From: Eonycteris spelaea
Taxonomy: Eukaryota; Chordata; Mammalia; Chiroptera; Pteropodidae
Assembly: GCA_003508835.1 (NCBI GenBank)
Contig: PUFA01000003.1
Span: 24,061,001 to 24,125,000 of the forward strand
Length of the DNA stretch: 64,000 bases
Reading direction: 5' to 3'
The translations under genes and the position numbers were made by a program. Below, in pieces: positions 14,105-28,325 of this stretch. The notes beneath the pieces are model-generated. The model was not told the origin of the DNA. It made no database searches and saw only the letters and a program-made list of their open reading frames with translations. Position 1 is the first letter of the stretch, and every line of letters begins with the position of its first letter.

Positions 14105-14335
14105 TGATTCCAAGCAAGAATCAAGCTGTTCACGGTCAAATCTGGGCTCAGCCAATTCAAAGCCCACGACCTTGGGAGAGTGATTTAGACTATATGTGCC
14201 TCAGTTTCCTAATCTGCAAAACAAGGAAAATATTAGCTGATGCCTCACAAAATGGTTATAAAGTTTACATAAATTTCCATATGGAATATGCTTAGAACTG
14301 TGCTTGGCACATAATAAGTGCCAACTAACTATAAA
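14105..14335 (+). mobile_element. MIR SINE
   Basis: The element shows a full MIR order: aaatctgggctcagcc, then gaccttgggagagtgat, then gcctcagtttcctaatctgcaaaac, then gaactgtgcttggcacataataagtgcc. Confidence 0.9.
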
Positions 14336-14339
14336 CTAG

Positions 14340-16715
14340 TATTAATATTGTTGTATATGTATGAATAGTATACTCACAATTATCCACATTAGTACATGGG
14401 TGTATTTTTTGATAATTTATGACCAGTTTTGTCTTTCAGTCAAGCAATAGATACCAGGGAAATAAACTTTTACTGTTACATTCAGTGCTAAGTTGAAACC
14501 GTTCACTTTTTCATTCACCCATTCAGTGAATAATAATGAAATAACTTCTCTGGGCCAGAAAAATACACCAGAAATGACAGATACAGCAATGATTCTGGAG
14601 ACATGGACCCTGTGCTTAGGAAACCTATGCTACAACAAGAAAGATTTAAAAAATAATCTCACAGGTTATCATATTCATAACCTAAGCTTTTCGTTAGGGA
14701 CTGCACTATTTCTTACTACCAATTTCTGCTGGTTTTTTTCAATTCAATGTCGACCTCCTATATAAAAGACATTTAACATTTTAAAATACAGCTATCAAAC
14801 AAGAATAACTATGAGCCAACCAATGTTTAAAGTTAAAAAGAATCACGATGAGCAATTTCAAAAACTTTTTACTGCATTGGTCGATCAACGATTAAGTCAA
14901 TGCTTACAAAAATATCTTCATCGTAGCAATAATAATAACAATGAGAGTGAGTGGCTATGTGAGTCTTGGTGGATCAGTTCCCCTTGTTTTTCAATACTAG
15001 CATAAGGGGCACAGGAAGGTATAAAGAAGAATAAAGTCTAAATTTTGAGAATCTGCAAATAAGTCCCCAAATTAAACCAGATGCACAGCATGTTCCCATG
15101 ATCAAGTATCGGCAACCGAGAGTAGGTGAGAAAAATAATAAATTTTCAGCTTTGAAGGCTGTAATAATATCCCCATTATAATTCATCCCAATATATCAAC
15201 ACAGGCTTTACATTAACAGCCTTACTTTCAAAAATAGACATAGCACCACCATAACATTTCATACTTTCAGTGTTTGGAAAGAATGTCAGGGAAAGCTCCC
15301 AGCACGTGTTTCCATCAATCAGAGTAAGTGAAGAGGGGAAAATGGAGAAAAAGAAAGAATCGGAGAAAGAAAAGCACAGATCCTGCATTGTGTGGGCTGA
15401 GGGAGGATCATGTTCCAGCTCCTGAGGAGAAACACTCTCCAAAGTTCCGTGCGGCTTCCAGACGAATTCCCAACAGCTGTTGAGTCAGTACTTTAAAACA
15501 GACAGAGCTTTACTACAAATCCACTTTTACAGTTTTTAAACTTCAAACACCTTCTTTGCTGAAGCAAGGCAGACTGTACTGCCATCTAAAAACGCACTTC
15601 ACTTTAATCGCACTTTTTCTATTCGATGTTATCAATGTCATCTTTTAGAAAGATGATGGTATAAAATAATAGTGTGGCAGGATTCCTAAAAGACTATATG
15701 GCTGGATGCATTTCGAAACCATATTTTAAACTATACTGTGAATATAATTTCTGTCAAATCACATTCGTGCTTATATTTACAATAAACCGTTCTGATAGAT
15801 TAGACTGAACTGGTCAGTTGTTTTAACAAAATGTATTAACATTTCTAGTTATTCTGACATCCTGTAGACCTGCTCAATACATAGCTATATAACTAGCCAT
15901 CTATAACTACCGCTGGAATAAGGTCCTCCTAAGAAAGGTAATTACAAAAAAAAACCACAGGTGCAAACAATGCCTAAATTTTCTACAACATTTAACATTT
16001 TCTAGGCCATTTTTTTTTAACACACTATTTGAGCACCGAAAGAAAACTTTTGCCCAGGGAAATTTATCTCAGCCAAAAAAGGCTGAAAAACAATGCTATA
16101 AAATCTTTGCTTTGTGACCTGCTGTCCTGGTCCCAGACCTTTCTGGAAAACAAACTGCCATTTGTGCAGTGATTTGGTGATGTATAAAAACAAGAATGAG
16201 GACGTAAAATAGCAACTCTGTTTCTCAATTCAGACCAGAATTTTAGTCCCCATCAAAAGTCATAGTGCTCACACCCTTTGCTATGCAACCAGGGAGCAGA
16301 AAGGGTTCTGAAACCTCACCAACCCTCCCTCCTGGTCGCAGGACCCGGAGATCTCCTGTGTGTTCCCGCTTGTGTTCTGCTGAGCCTCTTACAATGCTCA
16401 GTAATTCGAACAAGCCTGAGTGATGCTTAAAAACGTGAATATGTAAAATTTAGGATAAGATGTGAATCCAAATCTTGAAATAGAAACTATGTGAAATGAT
16501 TTGCTCAGTTTATTTTAATGATTAACATGTGCATTTATATTGCTTTGTTCTCTAAGGACTCTGAAAGGGAATCTTGGGGAGGAAGATATTTCATCTAGAT
16601 GGTAATCTTTGTTTAGGCAGTAATCTCCAGGCCCTGGTCAGCAACTTAAATGATTTGTAAAATAATTAGGTTCTGTAGTGGCACTGAGATCTTGCCCAGG
16701 AATGAAGTTAGAATA
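14340..16715. other. Intron, nothing recognised
   Basis: This stretch is AT-rich with a GC-richer patch at about 16240-16400. I recognise no repeat or exon. Confidence 0.45.
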
Positions 16716-16717
16716 CA

Positions 16718-17035
16718 GCTGTCCCTGAACAACATGGGGTTTAGGACTGCTGACCAATCCCCACAGTCAAAAACCCCTGTATAACTTCTGACTCCCTCAA
16801 AATTTAGTTGCTCCTCGGTATCCACTAGGGCTTATTGCCAGGGCCCCCACGGGTACCAAAATTCATGGATGCTCAAGCCTCTTTTGTAAAATGGCATAGA
16901 TCAGTACATACAATTGGCCCTCCACAACTATGAACTTTCAAACGTGCATCAACAACAGTACAGGTGTTTACTAAAGAACACCTATGCACAATTAGACCCA
17001 CGCAGGTCAAACCCATGTTGTTCAGGGTCAATTGT
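16718..17035. mobile_element. Tigger/pogo-like non-autonomous DNA transposon
   Basis: The ends are inverted: the left end reads ctgtccctgaacaacatggg and the reverse complement of the right end reads ttgaccctgaacaacatggg. The interior (gcttattgccagggccccca, then ctcggtatccactagg) is typical of the pogo/Tigger families found across mammals. No transposase frame remains. Confidence 0.8.
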
Positions 17036-18339
17036 AACTTATCCTTTCTGGTTCTTGGTGGCAATCAGCTGAGTAAATTCTGACCTTGAATGCTTACACT
17101 GTCCTCAATTCTGATTCCTCTTGCTAATCTCAAGATTATCTTTTTTACTCAGTGGAAAACTACTAAACCAATTGCAAAACCTACCTTCTGCCCCCTGTCA
17201 TAAATTATTAGCTTACTCCTGGCCTGGAAGACTCAAAAACCAAGAACTATAATCAAAGAATAATCAAGTGCAATAAATCATAAACTTTCAAAAAATATCC
17301 AATACATCTGTGGGAACAATGCCTGGCCAGAAGTAAATGCAGTTCACTGAGGGGCCACCAACGCCAGAACTTTTAACACGAAGCGCTCGCTGGAATCTAT
17401 AGGTTCTCTGGGTCTGATGTCTTGAGTTTTCTGAAAATCTCACTCTATGTTCTCTTCACATACATTGGGAGAGGTAATCTTTTCTAACTTGTGTTTCTAA
17501 AAATGTATCCAAAAGATAAGTTAAATGCTACAAGAGAAAACTATTTTAATAATTATTTTTAAAGTTTCCTCTTATAGCAGCACCCAACTTGCTAGCTATT
17601 TTCTATAACTTCAATATGGAAAATCATGTTTTTCTGGACCCTTCAAAGACCCTAATTTTATACGTAGTATAAAACGGGCTCCTTTACCACCTCAGCACTA
17701 TTCATCCCAGTTTCCGACCCCTTATTTCACCTCCAGCACCATGTTCCCCCTTGTTGATTAGGACCATGGAACACAGTGGTAGAACCTTACCGAGATGCAG
17801 TTAATTTAGGTATAAATATTTTAGTTATAGCATCTTTATTGGTGAAATTACACAGGCCAGAAATTTGGTCTCGTGTGTGTGTAGTAAAGTGCCATGTATA
17901 CTGACTGTGTTATATAAATAATGAAAATTAAATTACAGGATTTTAGGGACACATTCCAAACAATCCATTTTACTGCCAACTACACTGGGCTCATGACCAG
18001 CTGTGGAGAAAAGAATGTCCCCCTCCTCTTAAATCTTTATGTATTCATTTTCATTGATTCCAATAAAAATGGATTGAATCGGGTATCCATTATGCCCAAC
18101 TTTCTAAAACATTTGAATGAAAAGCATTACGCGTATCCCCCAAAACCTCTTTAACGTTTAATGTTGCATGGTTTTGAATGAAATGTCCATTCTCTCTTCA
18201 CTTCTATGTGACCAAAATGTCAATGCCAAAAACATCTTCATAAGTTACTCTTTCAAACACCTTAAAAATCATTCTCTCCTTCTACGATGTGGCGCATCTA
18301 AGCAATCATAGCTAATATCATTAGTGTTTCTTTTTAAAC
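17036..18339. other. Intron, nothing recognised
   Basis: No repeat family or exon is recognised. The short ORFs in this stretch look like chance. Confidence 0.4.
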
Positions 18340-18560
18340 AGGTGACCCTGTGGTCAATGGTTTTTCTGACTTATCTCATTTGCTTCTCACAAATCCATGA
18401 AGGAGACACTGTCACTCGTGCCGTTTTACAGATGAGCAAACTGAGTCTCAGAGAGGTAGATTACCTTGTCCAAAGTCACACAGCTGATGAATGGAAGAGT
18501 CAGGCTTCAAACTTTACAGCCTAACTTTGGAACACGGCCTCTTAACCACTACCCATGTCT
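18340..18560 (-). mobile_element. MIR SINE
   Basis: A well-preserved minus-strand MIR: ccgttttacagatgagcaaactgagtctcagagag, then gtccaaagtcacacagctgatgaatgg, and gcctcttaaccactaccc near the end. Confidence 0.9.
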
Positions 18561-19523
18561 CCTCCAACTTGTATCAAGCACAGTCACCGTTTCCATGTTT
18601 CTTGTCTCTGAGAAACTTCCAGCGTTCCGTTAACTACTGCTCTGTGCCTCTGCGGAGTTTTTCCATGTCTTCCCTGCACACAGATTAACCTTGCACTTCA
18701 CACTTGCCAAGTTACTTTCCTCAACTTATTTTAAAAATGCTTCAGAATATATCCTCCTCTTTAAAAGCCTGGGGGGAAATGAAGTGACAGAAATCAGATT
18801 TAAAGGAAAAAGCACACAAGTGAAACCAACTTCTGGTTTCTCCTTTATTCTGGTAAAACAGGAAAAAACTGTGTATTTTCTATGCTGAATCAAGTCTTAG
18901 AGTGTTAGACTAAACAACATCAAATGGCAATCACCATTTTAGTCAGATCTCGGAAGTTCACTGTGGCATACAAATAACTGAAATTCAAAGGTAATTCCTA
19001 ACACACCTTACTTCAATAGTCATTTACTGTTGGCTTTGTACACACAAAAGCTCCTCTACTTAGCCCATTCGAATATCTTAGCCCATCTGACCTAGTATCC
19101 CTGCTTCTTCATACCTGTCTCCACCATGCTATATAAAAGCTTTGTGAGGTCAGGAACTATTCTGTAACCATCTTTTCATTCCTCACATAAACCAGCAGAG
19201 AGCCTTACACTAGTTCACACTCAGAAATGACGGTTAAAATTAAACTAAATTGAATTTCTGTTATATTGAACGTAGCTTATGAATAAAATTAAGGTCACTA
19301 ATATATTATAAATAGTTTCAGTTTAATTCTGACATTTATGACACAGTAAAGACTTTATACCTATCTTAGAAAATTAGCCACTACACTTCTTTGTCAGCCC
19401 CAAGATTAATTTACTTTAAAATAAATTAACTACTGGCTTGTGACCAATTTTTCATTTCTAAAGAGGCATTTCTTTGGTAATTTCATTCATGCTACTAACA
19501 CTACCTTAAAGTACTCAGTTTTT
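18561..19523. other. Intron, nothing firm recognised
   Basis: A weak L2-like phrase (ttgtgaggtcaggaactattc) occurs at about 19140-19165. Otherwise I see nothing assignable. Confidence 0.35.

Positions 19524-19562
<39 letters not shown>
19524..19562. repeat. (GT)n microsatellite
   Basis: This is a 39-bp GT run. Confidence 0.97.
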
Positions 19563-19565
<3 letters not shown>

Positions 19566-20068
19566 TTAATCACCAAGAAGAGAAAACTGCAGGCCACAGA
19601 ACATGCCAGTGCTGAACCTGAAAATGATGCAGAAATGAAACATACTGTACCAGTAATACTGTTTTTATACATTACTTAATGGGCAAAATGCCACTAAACT
19701 GGATGGCTGCAGTTCAATTGATGTGTTCTACTGCCATCGCAAACAGCTGCAGAACCCCCAGACTGAACTGCAGCCTCTCCACTGAAGCTCATTTCATCCA
19801 TTGTTACACATAATGTGATCTAAAGGAACACTTACAGGATCTCATAGAAAGTTTAAATGTTGTTTGATGAGAGTCATTAGATATTTAAATCAGAAATGAA
19901 TGGCATAGCAAGAGAAGCAATCACAGTACAAGTAAAGTAGTGGAGCACAAAACTTCCAGGGTATTCTTTTCGCCTGTTTGCTGCTCATATTTGTACTCAT
20001 GTAGGTCATACTAAGAATACAAACCACAGAGAGAGAAAATACCATAGATGTCAAATCTCGTTTCAGGG

Positions 20069-20104
20069 GTGTGTGTGTGTGTTGTGTGTGTGTGTGTGTG
20101 TGTG
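20069..20104. repeat. (GT)n microsatellite with one phase break
   Basis: The GT run has a single missing base (gtgttgtg) near 20082, followed by an ATCTC and an 8-C run. Confidence 0.95.
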
Positions 20105-23100
20105 TATCTCCCCCCCAAATTTCCACTATTTAGTAACCCAATGAAAGTTTTCATATAAAAAGGCATGGTTCATTCTTACAAGAGTAATTCAGAGACATCT
20201 GCAAAATTACATATTTGCCATCAATCGAAGTATATGAATAATTCTGAAGAAAATAACATTACATATGGCAGCCACTTAACGTCCCCTTTTGGTGGTACTG
20301 TTGCCTGGACTTTGGGCAACAATGTTTGCTTTTAATAAACCCTTAGGATCAAGACTCTCATGGTATTTAACAGGAGAGAAGGCAGAGCAGCATGGAATGA
20401 ATGATTACTGTGACTTCCGTAAATATACCCTTCAATACACAAGAGCATTGCTTTAAAACCATGCTTTCCATCCGGGTATATAGAAAGGGTGCCCTGAATA
20501 CACAATGAGACAGGATAAACATCAAACCTCAGACATCTTCCTGAGCTTCAACTTCACGGATATTTTTGTACCAGCATGCAGATAAATTTCAAGTTTTGGG
20601 TGGCAACTTTCAGCAAAGTCCCCAAGTTCCCAATGTTTATGTATTTACTCTTTGTCTTTAGTTTTGATGGAAAAGTTTACAAAGCTCTACAGTCTATTGT
20701 GTACATAGTGGATCAGTAAATATCAAGAGTGAGTAGTATGGTATATCATAATATTCAAGGCTTTTGGTATGAGGAAGCTAGTGACTGCTCTCAGCATATG
20801 TAGATAATATAAAATATGTAAAAGCTGTATTAAATATGTAAGTCTTAAAGTATGCCTCACAGAACCCTAGAATGTTATAACCTTAGATAATATCTAATCC
20901 AATCCAATGCAATTCAATTTTTCCATTTACTTTATTTATCGAAAAACAGATAAGAGAGAGATGATATTTTGAAGAAAAAGAAGAAAGGAATAAAGGGAAA
21001 GAGGCAGGGAGGGGAGAAGGAAGAAAGGTAGGTAGATCTGATCTCAAAATACATTAAAGTCATGTTAAAATTTTTTTGAAAATTTTTTATTTATAATTAG
21101 CTGGGAAATAGTTATAAAATTTCCTATATACAAACTTGCTCAAAATTTTTAAAAAAGATTTCTAGAACAGTCTTAATAAATGAAACCTAAATCTGGCATA
21201 GCATACTAAGAAGACAGAATCCTAATTTCACTTTAAAGCATTACAAATATTATACATTAGACTTTTGTGAGTAATGCAACTACATTCTGTACTTAACCGT
21301 CGCAGTAAAATTTAGAAATGTAAATTACTATTTTTAATGTTAGTGTGAAATAAGGTTGAGGAGAGAAAGTGAAGCAGAGAATGTATTTTAGAAGCAGGGA
21401 AAGACTTTAAGGAGTATATTGTCAGTTTTATTAATTAAGGGTACACACTGAATTCAACTTCTCTGTTCATTCTTCCCTGGTTACAGTCATTGAAAGTAGT
21501 GTCTCCATCTGTAATACTATGGCATTTGAAATACTCATCACCTTTTTAATATTCTGCTTTATATTAGATTCACATGTACTCCACTTGAAAGTAAGCAAGT
21601 CACTTATAATAAGACCTCTCAGAAAATTTCTTGTTTGTGAAATTGAAATAATCAAGCTACTTTCGAGGCTCAAAAAATTAAAAATATATGTGTGCTGGTA
21701 CCCTGGGAGTTCAATGAAAGGCCTGGTTGTCATTACATTCTTCCAAGGCACCAAGCAGGGCAGTCATGTTCAGTGCTATCCCCACAACTCCAGGGGGCGC
21801 CAAGGAGTGCCCCGGGCACTACTGCTATGTTTAGAAAGAATCTAAACATTTTTCCCAGGCCCCAGAACAGACCTTCACTCATATTTATTCCTTGATTATG
21901 GTTTATGAAACCAAGATGACTTTTGGAAAAAAAAAAAAAAAAAAGAGGGGAGGGAGGAGAACGAAACCAAAAAGTCAATATAAAATAGTTTAGATGAGCC
22001 AATACGTAGCAGAGGCTGCCTATTAATACAAAAATATGATGAGTGACGGGTCAACAGCAGGGTGTTTCTTTCTCTTTCTTCGTTCAATTCAAAAATACTT
22101 TGGCTTGATATCCTAACTGCTGGTGACTTTTTCCTGACGCATACTCATACTTGAATTATGTTTATATCATTCACAAGGAAAAAAAAACATTTTGAAAAGC
22201 TAGCTTTCTTTTACATTTCCTTTCTAAAAATTTTTTTGTCCTTTCACTGAACTTTAGAGGCAAGTAATTGACTAACTCAATGAGCATGTGTTCTGGAATT
22301 AACAATAATTTGTTAAACCTGAAAAACTCGACTCACAAAACAACCTGGAAAACCATGAAAACATCATCCTACAAATTCAAAGAATGCAAACACTAAAAAG
22401 AAAGCTGACTATCCAGCCAGTGAAAGCCATCAGTTTGCCTGCCTGAGCTAAATGGAACTCTCCAGCAGACCGAGAAGTTTTCAAATTAATTTGGTCACTA
22501 GTGTACTCATATATCGAGGCCACAAAACACAGGAATTCAACTTAGATGGGTAGAAATCACATACTGGCGACATTTTCGAAGTTTTGGCTTTTATCTGGTA
22601 GAAAAATATCTGGGGTGGAGAGTTGATTTGATAGTACCGATACTGTAGATTCTCAAAAAGTATGAACATTAAGTACACTGTACAAAATGCAGTCCCTCAA
22701 CAACCTGCCCACTGAATATTTTATGTATATCGTATGCATTCTCATAAAAAAAAAAAATCGTTGTTATCCAATTCCTACAACTGCCAGAATTAAAGCTATA
22801 AAACTCTCAGTTAAAATCGAGGTAAAGTCCCTAATCCTTACTTCTCAATACGTTATGTCAAATGTCTTTTAGTAACTGCATTAGAAAGTAATTACGGCTT
22901 AATAGCTGTCTAAATCCATTATCAGTGTACATTTAACCTTTCAATATTTAAAGATAATATTTAATTTGAGCAAATTAATGGGCTGCCTGTGAGACCAAAT
23001 ATATCTATTTAGCCTTTCTGGTTTTCCATCAACGATATTTTTTATAGACTGGGTCTTGTGACAAGAAGTCTGGTAAAAATGAAGTTCTTTCTATTTGTAG

Positions 23101-26100
23101 TTTAAACAGAAATTAATAAATGAGAGGTTAATCTAACCCCAAATGAGAAGTAATGTCCTATTAACTAAATGTGCCTTCTACCATTATCAAAGCTGCTTTT
23201 AATTCTTTGCAGATTAATTTGTATCATTAATAGTTAAGTGAGCTTATATACCTTTGTCTTCCAATGGGATTTTTTTTTTATTCCAAATTATTTAATCTCT
23301 TTGACTTTAAAAGGATTGAGTGGCTTTACAGAACAGCATATTTTTCAACAATTTCATTCACATCTCCTGTTCAAGAATAATAATGTTTAAGAATGATGAT
23401 ACTGGCTTTAGCATTTCAATGTTTTCAGAGACTAGATCAATCAGTAAAACACCACTATAAAAAAAAATGCAGCATAATTTCCCAATAGTCTTATATTAAT
23501 AAACACGATAAGATGTTAAATTAACAATAGTAGGTATTCAGCTATCAATAGGCAAAGGCAAATTCTCCAACTGAACTGTTTCATGTTTTAAGGCCTACTG
23601 TATTAAGAATTTCAAAGGGAACTTTTTCCATAATATAATAAATGTGCATGTCCATATTACCTTTTTTTCTTAAATAAAGGTTAAAATCAATCACATTGTT
23701 CATTAAAGTAAAATTACTAAATTATCTCATTTTATCAGTTATTCAATTCAAATGCATTAGCACCTACAAATCTAGAAACCTTAAAAGAATTTTGTTGGCA
23801 TCTTAGTCACATTCTGACAGGTTAAAATAATTCTAGTATCAGTAAAGTACTTTAAGAATAATTTAAAATTGAGCTTGTCCCTGGCACATACTACTCCATT
23901 CCCAATTTTATGTAAATTCCTGTAATCTGTGAAGCTCCTTGTCATCCAAGAGTACCTACCTGTCTGTGTCACACCCAATGTATCACCCATCTTCCAAAAC
24001 CGCTGGATTAACCAAACAATAGGTAAATGTACAATTTTGTTGGAGAAGATCATCGAGAGGAAGTGACCTGGAGCGATCTACATCTTTGTTTAGTCTCTCT
24101 TTGCCCTTTGTGTTTGGGGGCCAGTTTACGATCCAACAAATTCCTGTTTAATCCAACAATTGTCTCCCTGAGAGTTTATCATCGGTCTGATTTTTAATAC
24201 TGTGGCAATATCCAAATCTATGCTTTGGAGTATCCAGTTTAAGTTGTCCCAAAATTAATGTGAAAAAATGACTACACTAATAGAAATATAATAACGATTA
24301 CACTATAAATTGCATTTACTTAACTCATTTTGTGATTATAATTCTGAACAAAACAATCCAAAATATATTTTAAATGTTTGTAACTGTCACCAAATTTTTT
24401 GTTCATGTTTCAAAAAATGCAAATACTGTTAGAGGAAATACATTCACATGGTTCATGAAATCAAAATAATACAAAAAGTTATACATTCAGAAGTCTTATC
24501 ACCACCATACTATTCTTTATTCTCTTCTCAGTCCTCCTCAAGTAACCACTTTGCTTTTTGTGGTTTTTTAAAAATGCAGTTACAACAAAATATAAAGGTA
24601 TATTCCTATCACCCTCCTTTTACATAAAAGGTAAATGGCCAGTTTCTACACTGACATGTCCAGATTGAACCATCACTTTAAGTGGGAATGTTAAAAAATT
24701 ACATGAGCTGGTGGGAACTTTATATTTCCAACCAAAAAGCAGAAGTTCCATATCCACCACAGTGATATTGGATAACTGGCCTAGATCTTGCAAATCAGAA
24801 AAAGTAGGAAAATCTTCATTCATCTAACAAAAAGCGAACTTAGTAAGAAGTCGAAACTGGAATATTTTATTGTAGTTTTCGCCTTTAAATTGTATTAATT
24901 TCAATTATAGATTATAAAACTGGAAAGTATTCAAGTAATGATAATTAAAAATATATCTTCCAAGTTATATGTCTATACAATCACAAAATAATCTAGAATA
25001 ACTTATTTTCATGCAAAATCTAAGTATTTCTCAGAGAGAAAATTAGCAACAGTAGAGTCACATATCCTTAGGTTACAAAATATAAGAATAAACTTGAAGA
25101 ATGTCCTGTTTTCTTAATAAATGGTTTAAGAACAACCAAAATGAGAACTGAATATTAATTTATTAAAAGCTAAATTGTTCGTGGTGGTTGTTACTGTTTT
25201 TTTTAGTTAAAATTTCCATTAAAAGAGATAGAGTCAGGACATTTCTCTTTAGAAGGATGGGATATACTTACTTAAGTCCACTCTAAGTGACACCACTTTA
25301 CTCTCATTATTCAAAAAAGTAACTTAAAACACATGCTAACATTCATATTCTCAAGTTATGAGAATTGGTTGCCCACATGGCTCTTAACGGCATATAAAAG
25401 GAGAGAAGAAGAAAGAAAAAGCATTTTTTTTTTTTTTTGAGAAAGATGGCAGTAAACGTATTGAGTAGAGATTTCTGGAAATAAGAAGTATGTGTTGTAC
25501 ATATTTCCCTTCCCAGAAAAAAAAAATAGTATGATTAAAGCAACTACCAAAACATGCCAAGCAACAGGCATTCAACTATGAAACTGTCAACATCAGAGCC
25601 AAATGGAATGAGAGATCCCCAAAGCAAAAGGAGAAAGTAATTGTTACTTAGACTTCCACTTGTGGCCATCAGAAATGTTACCTTAATTTGGCCGTAATGA
25701 CCTATAATCACTTTTAGCATATGGCTTTTAAGACTGCTATTATTCAGCTTGATCTATGGATATAATGGAGCAGAACAGAACTGTGGGTATAATTAAAATA
25801 AGTTCCTGTAAAAGTGGAATACGTAGTACATTGCTAATGTGTAAATGACTAAATAACTTAATTAGGTGAAATGAAGTGCACTTATAACCACAGATACTTA
25901 AACCGAATCATGATAATGTTGTGTATATGAATATATGCTTTAAAAAATGTTTATTAACCAAACAGTAAGGCAAAGAAATACAAAAAGACTAGGAGCTATA
26001 AAATTACACTGGTTAACACTGATAAAACTAAACATAAATTATTTCTAGCTGTCAAAATTAACAAAAATAGTATGAGATCTTATTTTCTTTTTTAAAAAGC

Positions 26101-26930
26101 TGATTTGGGTAGCAATTACATATAAGAATGACCGAATGTCTTTATTTTGGCTCCAAAGTTTAATTTTTGATATATATTTCTTTTATATTGATAATTTCGG
26201 ATTTGGGAGTAGGGAGGGAGATAGATAAAGGCTAAAATCTCCGTACATAGCCAAAGTTAAAATTACACTAGAGGACGGTTTGTAACAAATAAAATAAATC
26301 TTCGGTTGTTCTGGATTTTGCTACTGCATAAATGTAAATAAACACAGCATCAAATTACATGGAAGCACCTTTCGAGTTGTACCAGGAAAAACATGGATGT
26401 TAGAATTCACCCAAAAAGGCTGCTTCCTGAAGCAAGATACAGAAGCAGACAAGCACAGCGGGAAAAGAGTGTGAAGCGCACATGTGGGGCCTTGATTCAA
26501 AACACAGCTGCTGGATCGAATTTTAGGCCAACTGGCCTTGTCAGTGTCTCTTAACAAGGAAAATTTCCCCACTGAATATTAGAAGCTGTTAAAAAAAAAA
26601 AAAAAAAAGCACATAATAATATTCATTAGTTAACTTATCTAACCATCGCTGGTCTTTTATACAAAAAAATAAATAAATATATGGAATGCAACCTATCACT
26701 GAGAAGAGCTTACCCAGTGCTGTGAAGGGTATTTCAGTTAAGGAAGTTTTATTCCAAAACTTTATCCCATGAAGATCCAGAAACACATGGGTCTACACAG
26801 ATGTGTATCCAGCAAACAATGCAAATTATTCAAATGTTCAATAAGGAAATTCAAGTGTTTGTGAGGATTCCATATATGAACATACAGAAATAAAAGTATG
26901 GATTTTCCACAATTCTAATAATAGTATTAA
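20105..26930. other. AT-rich intron with purine tract and A-runs
   Basis: The stretch holds a purine-rich block (about 20949-21035), A-runs at 21927-21944, 25424-25438 (T) and 26591-26608, and no recognised exon or dated repeat. The density of AT-rich unique DNA is what one expects of TCF4 introns rich in conserved non-coding sequence, but I cannot test conservation. Confidence 0.4.
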
Positions 26931-26934
26931 CTGC

Positions 26935-27105
26935 TAACATTTATTGAGTTCTTACGGTGTGTAAACCTGAAGCTAAGTGCTGTACTTGGATGGGTTGGTT
27001 CATTTGATCTTCACAACTGTATGAGGTAAGTCCTATGGGTAGCACCATTTTACAGATGAGGAAATTCTACCAAAAGCTATAATTCTTCAGTATCAGTGCT
27101 ACTCA
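26935..27105 (-). mobile_element. MIR SINE
   Basis: A minus-strand MIR: aacatttattgagttcttacgg, then gaagctaagtgctgtacttg, then caccattttacagatgaggaaa. Confidence 0.85.
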
Positions 27106-27279
27106 GGTGTGTGGATCTCTACCAATAAGAAATCTTCTTTGATTTTGCTTTAACTGTCTCTTTAAGAAAATTATAAATATGACAGTTTCGGCACAAAATC
27201 ATATACTCCCAGACCCGTAAGAAAATGAAGCAAAAAACTCTATTTAAGCTTATCAAGAATATTTCCACTTGTACACAGA

Positions 27280-27672
27280 TGAGTTTATGTCCTGATACAC
27301 CACCCATCTTAAGTTAAAAATATGGTAAGTCGAAAATGCTTTTAATCCACCTAACCTACCAAACATCATAGTTTGGGGCCTAGCCCACCTTAAACATACT
27401 CAAAAAAACCAATATCCTCCCTCCCCCAAATGCTGGTAACACAGTATACTATAGAGTACTGATGGTCTACTCTTTTGACCCTGTAGTAAACCAGGAGCTG
27501 TGGCTCACTGCTGCTGGCCAGCACCACAAGAGGATCATACCACATATCAACAGCTCAGGAAGAGATCAAAATTCAAAATTCAAATTATGGTTTCTACCTA
27601 ATGTATATTGCTTCTGACCATTGTAAAGTCAAAAAATCGTTAAGTCGAACCATCTTAAGTCAAGGACTGTCT
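27280..27672. mobile_element. Tigger-like non-autonomous DNA transposon
   Basis: The ends are inverted copies of a (c)ttaagatggt/gacttac-type sequence (left atcttaagttaaaaatatggtaagtcgaaaatgc; right reversed, gacttaagatggttcgacttaacg). The interior (ccacctaacctaccaaacatcatag, then agatcaaaattcaaaattcaaat) matches a widespread mammalian Tigger-type element. The exact subfamily is not assigned. Confidence 0.8.
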
Positions 27673-27859
27673 AAACTAATGCATACTAATTCCCATTATT
27701 TTTTAAGAAAGGAAGCATATGGAAAGTTTGTAATGTTCATAAAGTGATCTCTAGATCCTTATTCCCAACATTGTCTGCAATATATCGAAACTTCATGCCA
27801 TATAAATTTTCCTATGGAAAAGTATCATCTTTCATCAAATTCCCATAGTATCCTGTCCC

Positions 27860-28325
27860 TTCAAAAATGTTCAAACTCCCTGACCTTCACTCCCTGGCCC
27901 AACTTTCAGCACCAAATCCCCACTTGAGGGCATTACTCCATTTCTAGTCTAGAGAATTACCTGTGATTTGCAAAGTTCACAACTGAACATACTTTTCCTT
28001 CAGCTCAAATTGTCCTTCAACCTTCTACCTAGAGATTCCCAACTCATTCTTTGAGGCCCAACTAACATGGCAGTCTCAATGAAGGTCCTTCGGTACCTAC
28101 TGCTACTTCAATTCTGATTTCCTAGTGGTGCCTGATGTATACACATTTCTAATGGAAAAATCTGTCATACCGGAGAACAGTATTTTATGTAAATGTTCAT
28201 CCCCTTCGATGTGAGCTCCTTGAGATCAAGAACTATGTTATTTACCATCATTTTTACTATCTCAAATGTTCGACATAGTCCTTTACATATAGTGAAGGCT
28301 CAATAAATTGAACAAAGTAATTGAT
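27860..28325 (+). mobile_element. L2 LINE 3' end
   Basis: L2 order is preserved: tctttgaggcccaactaaca, then tgagctccttgagatcaagaactatg, then gacatagtcctttacatatagtgaaggctcaataaattgaa. It is plus strand, with no ORF. Confidence 0.8.
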
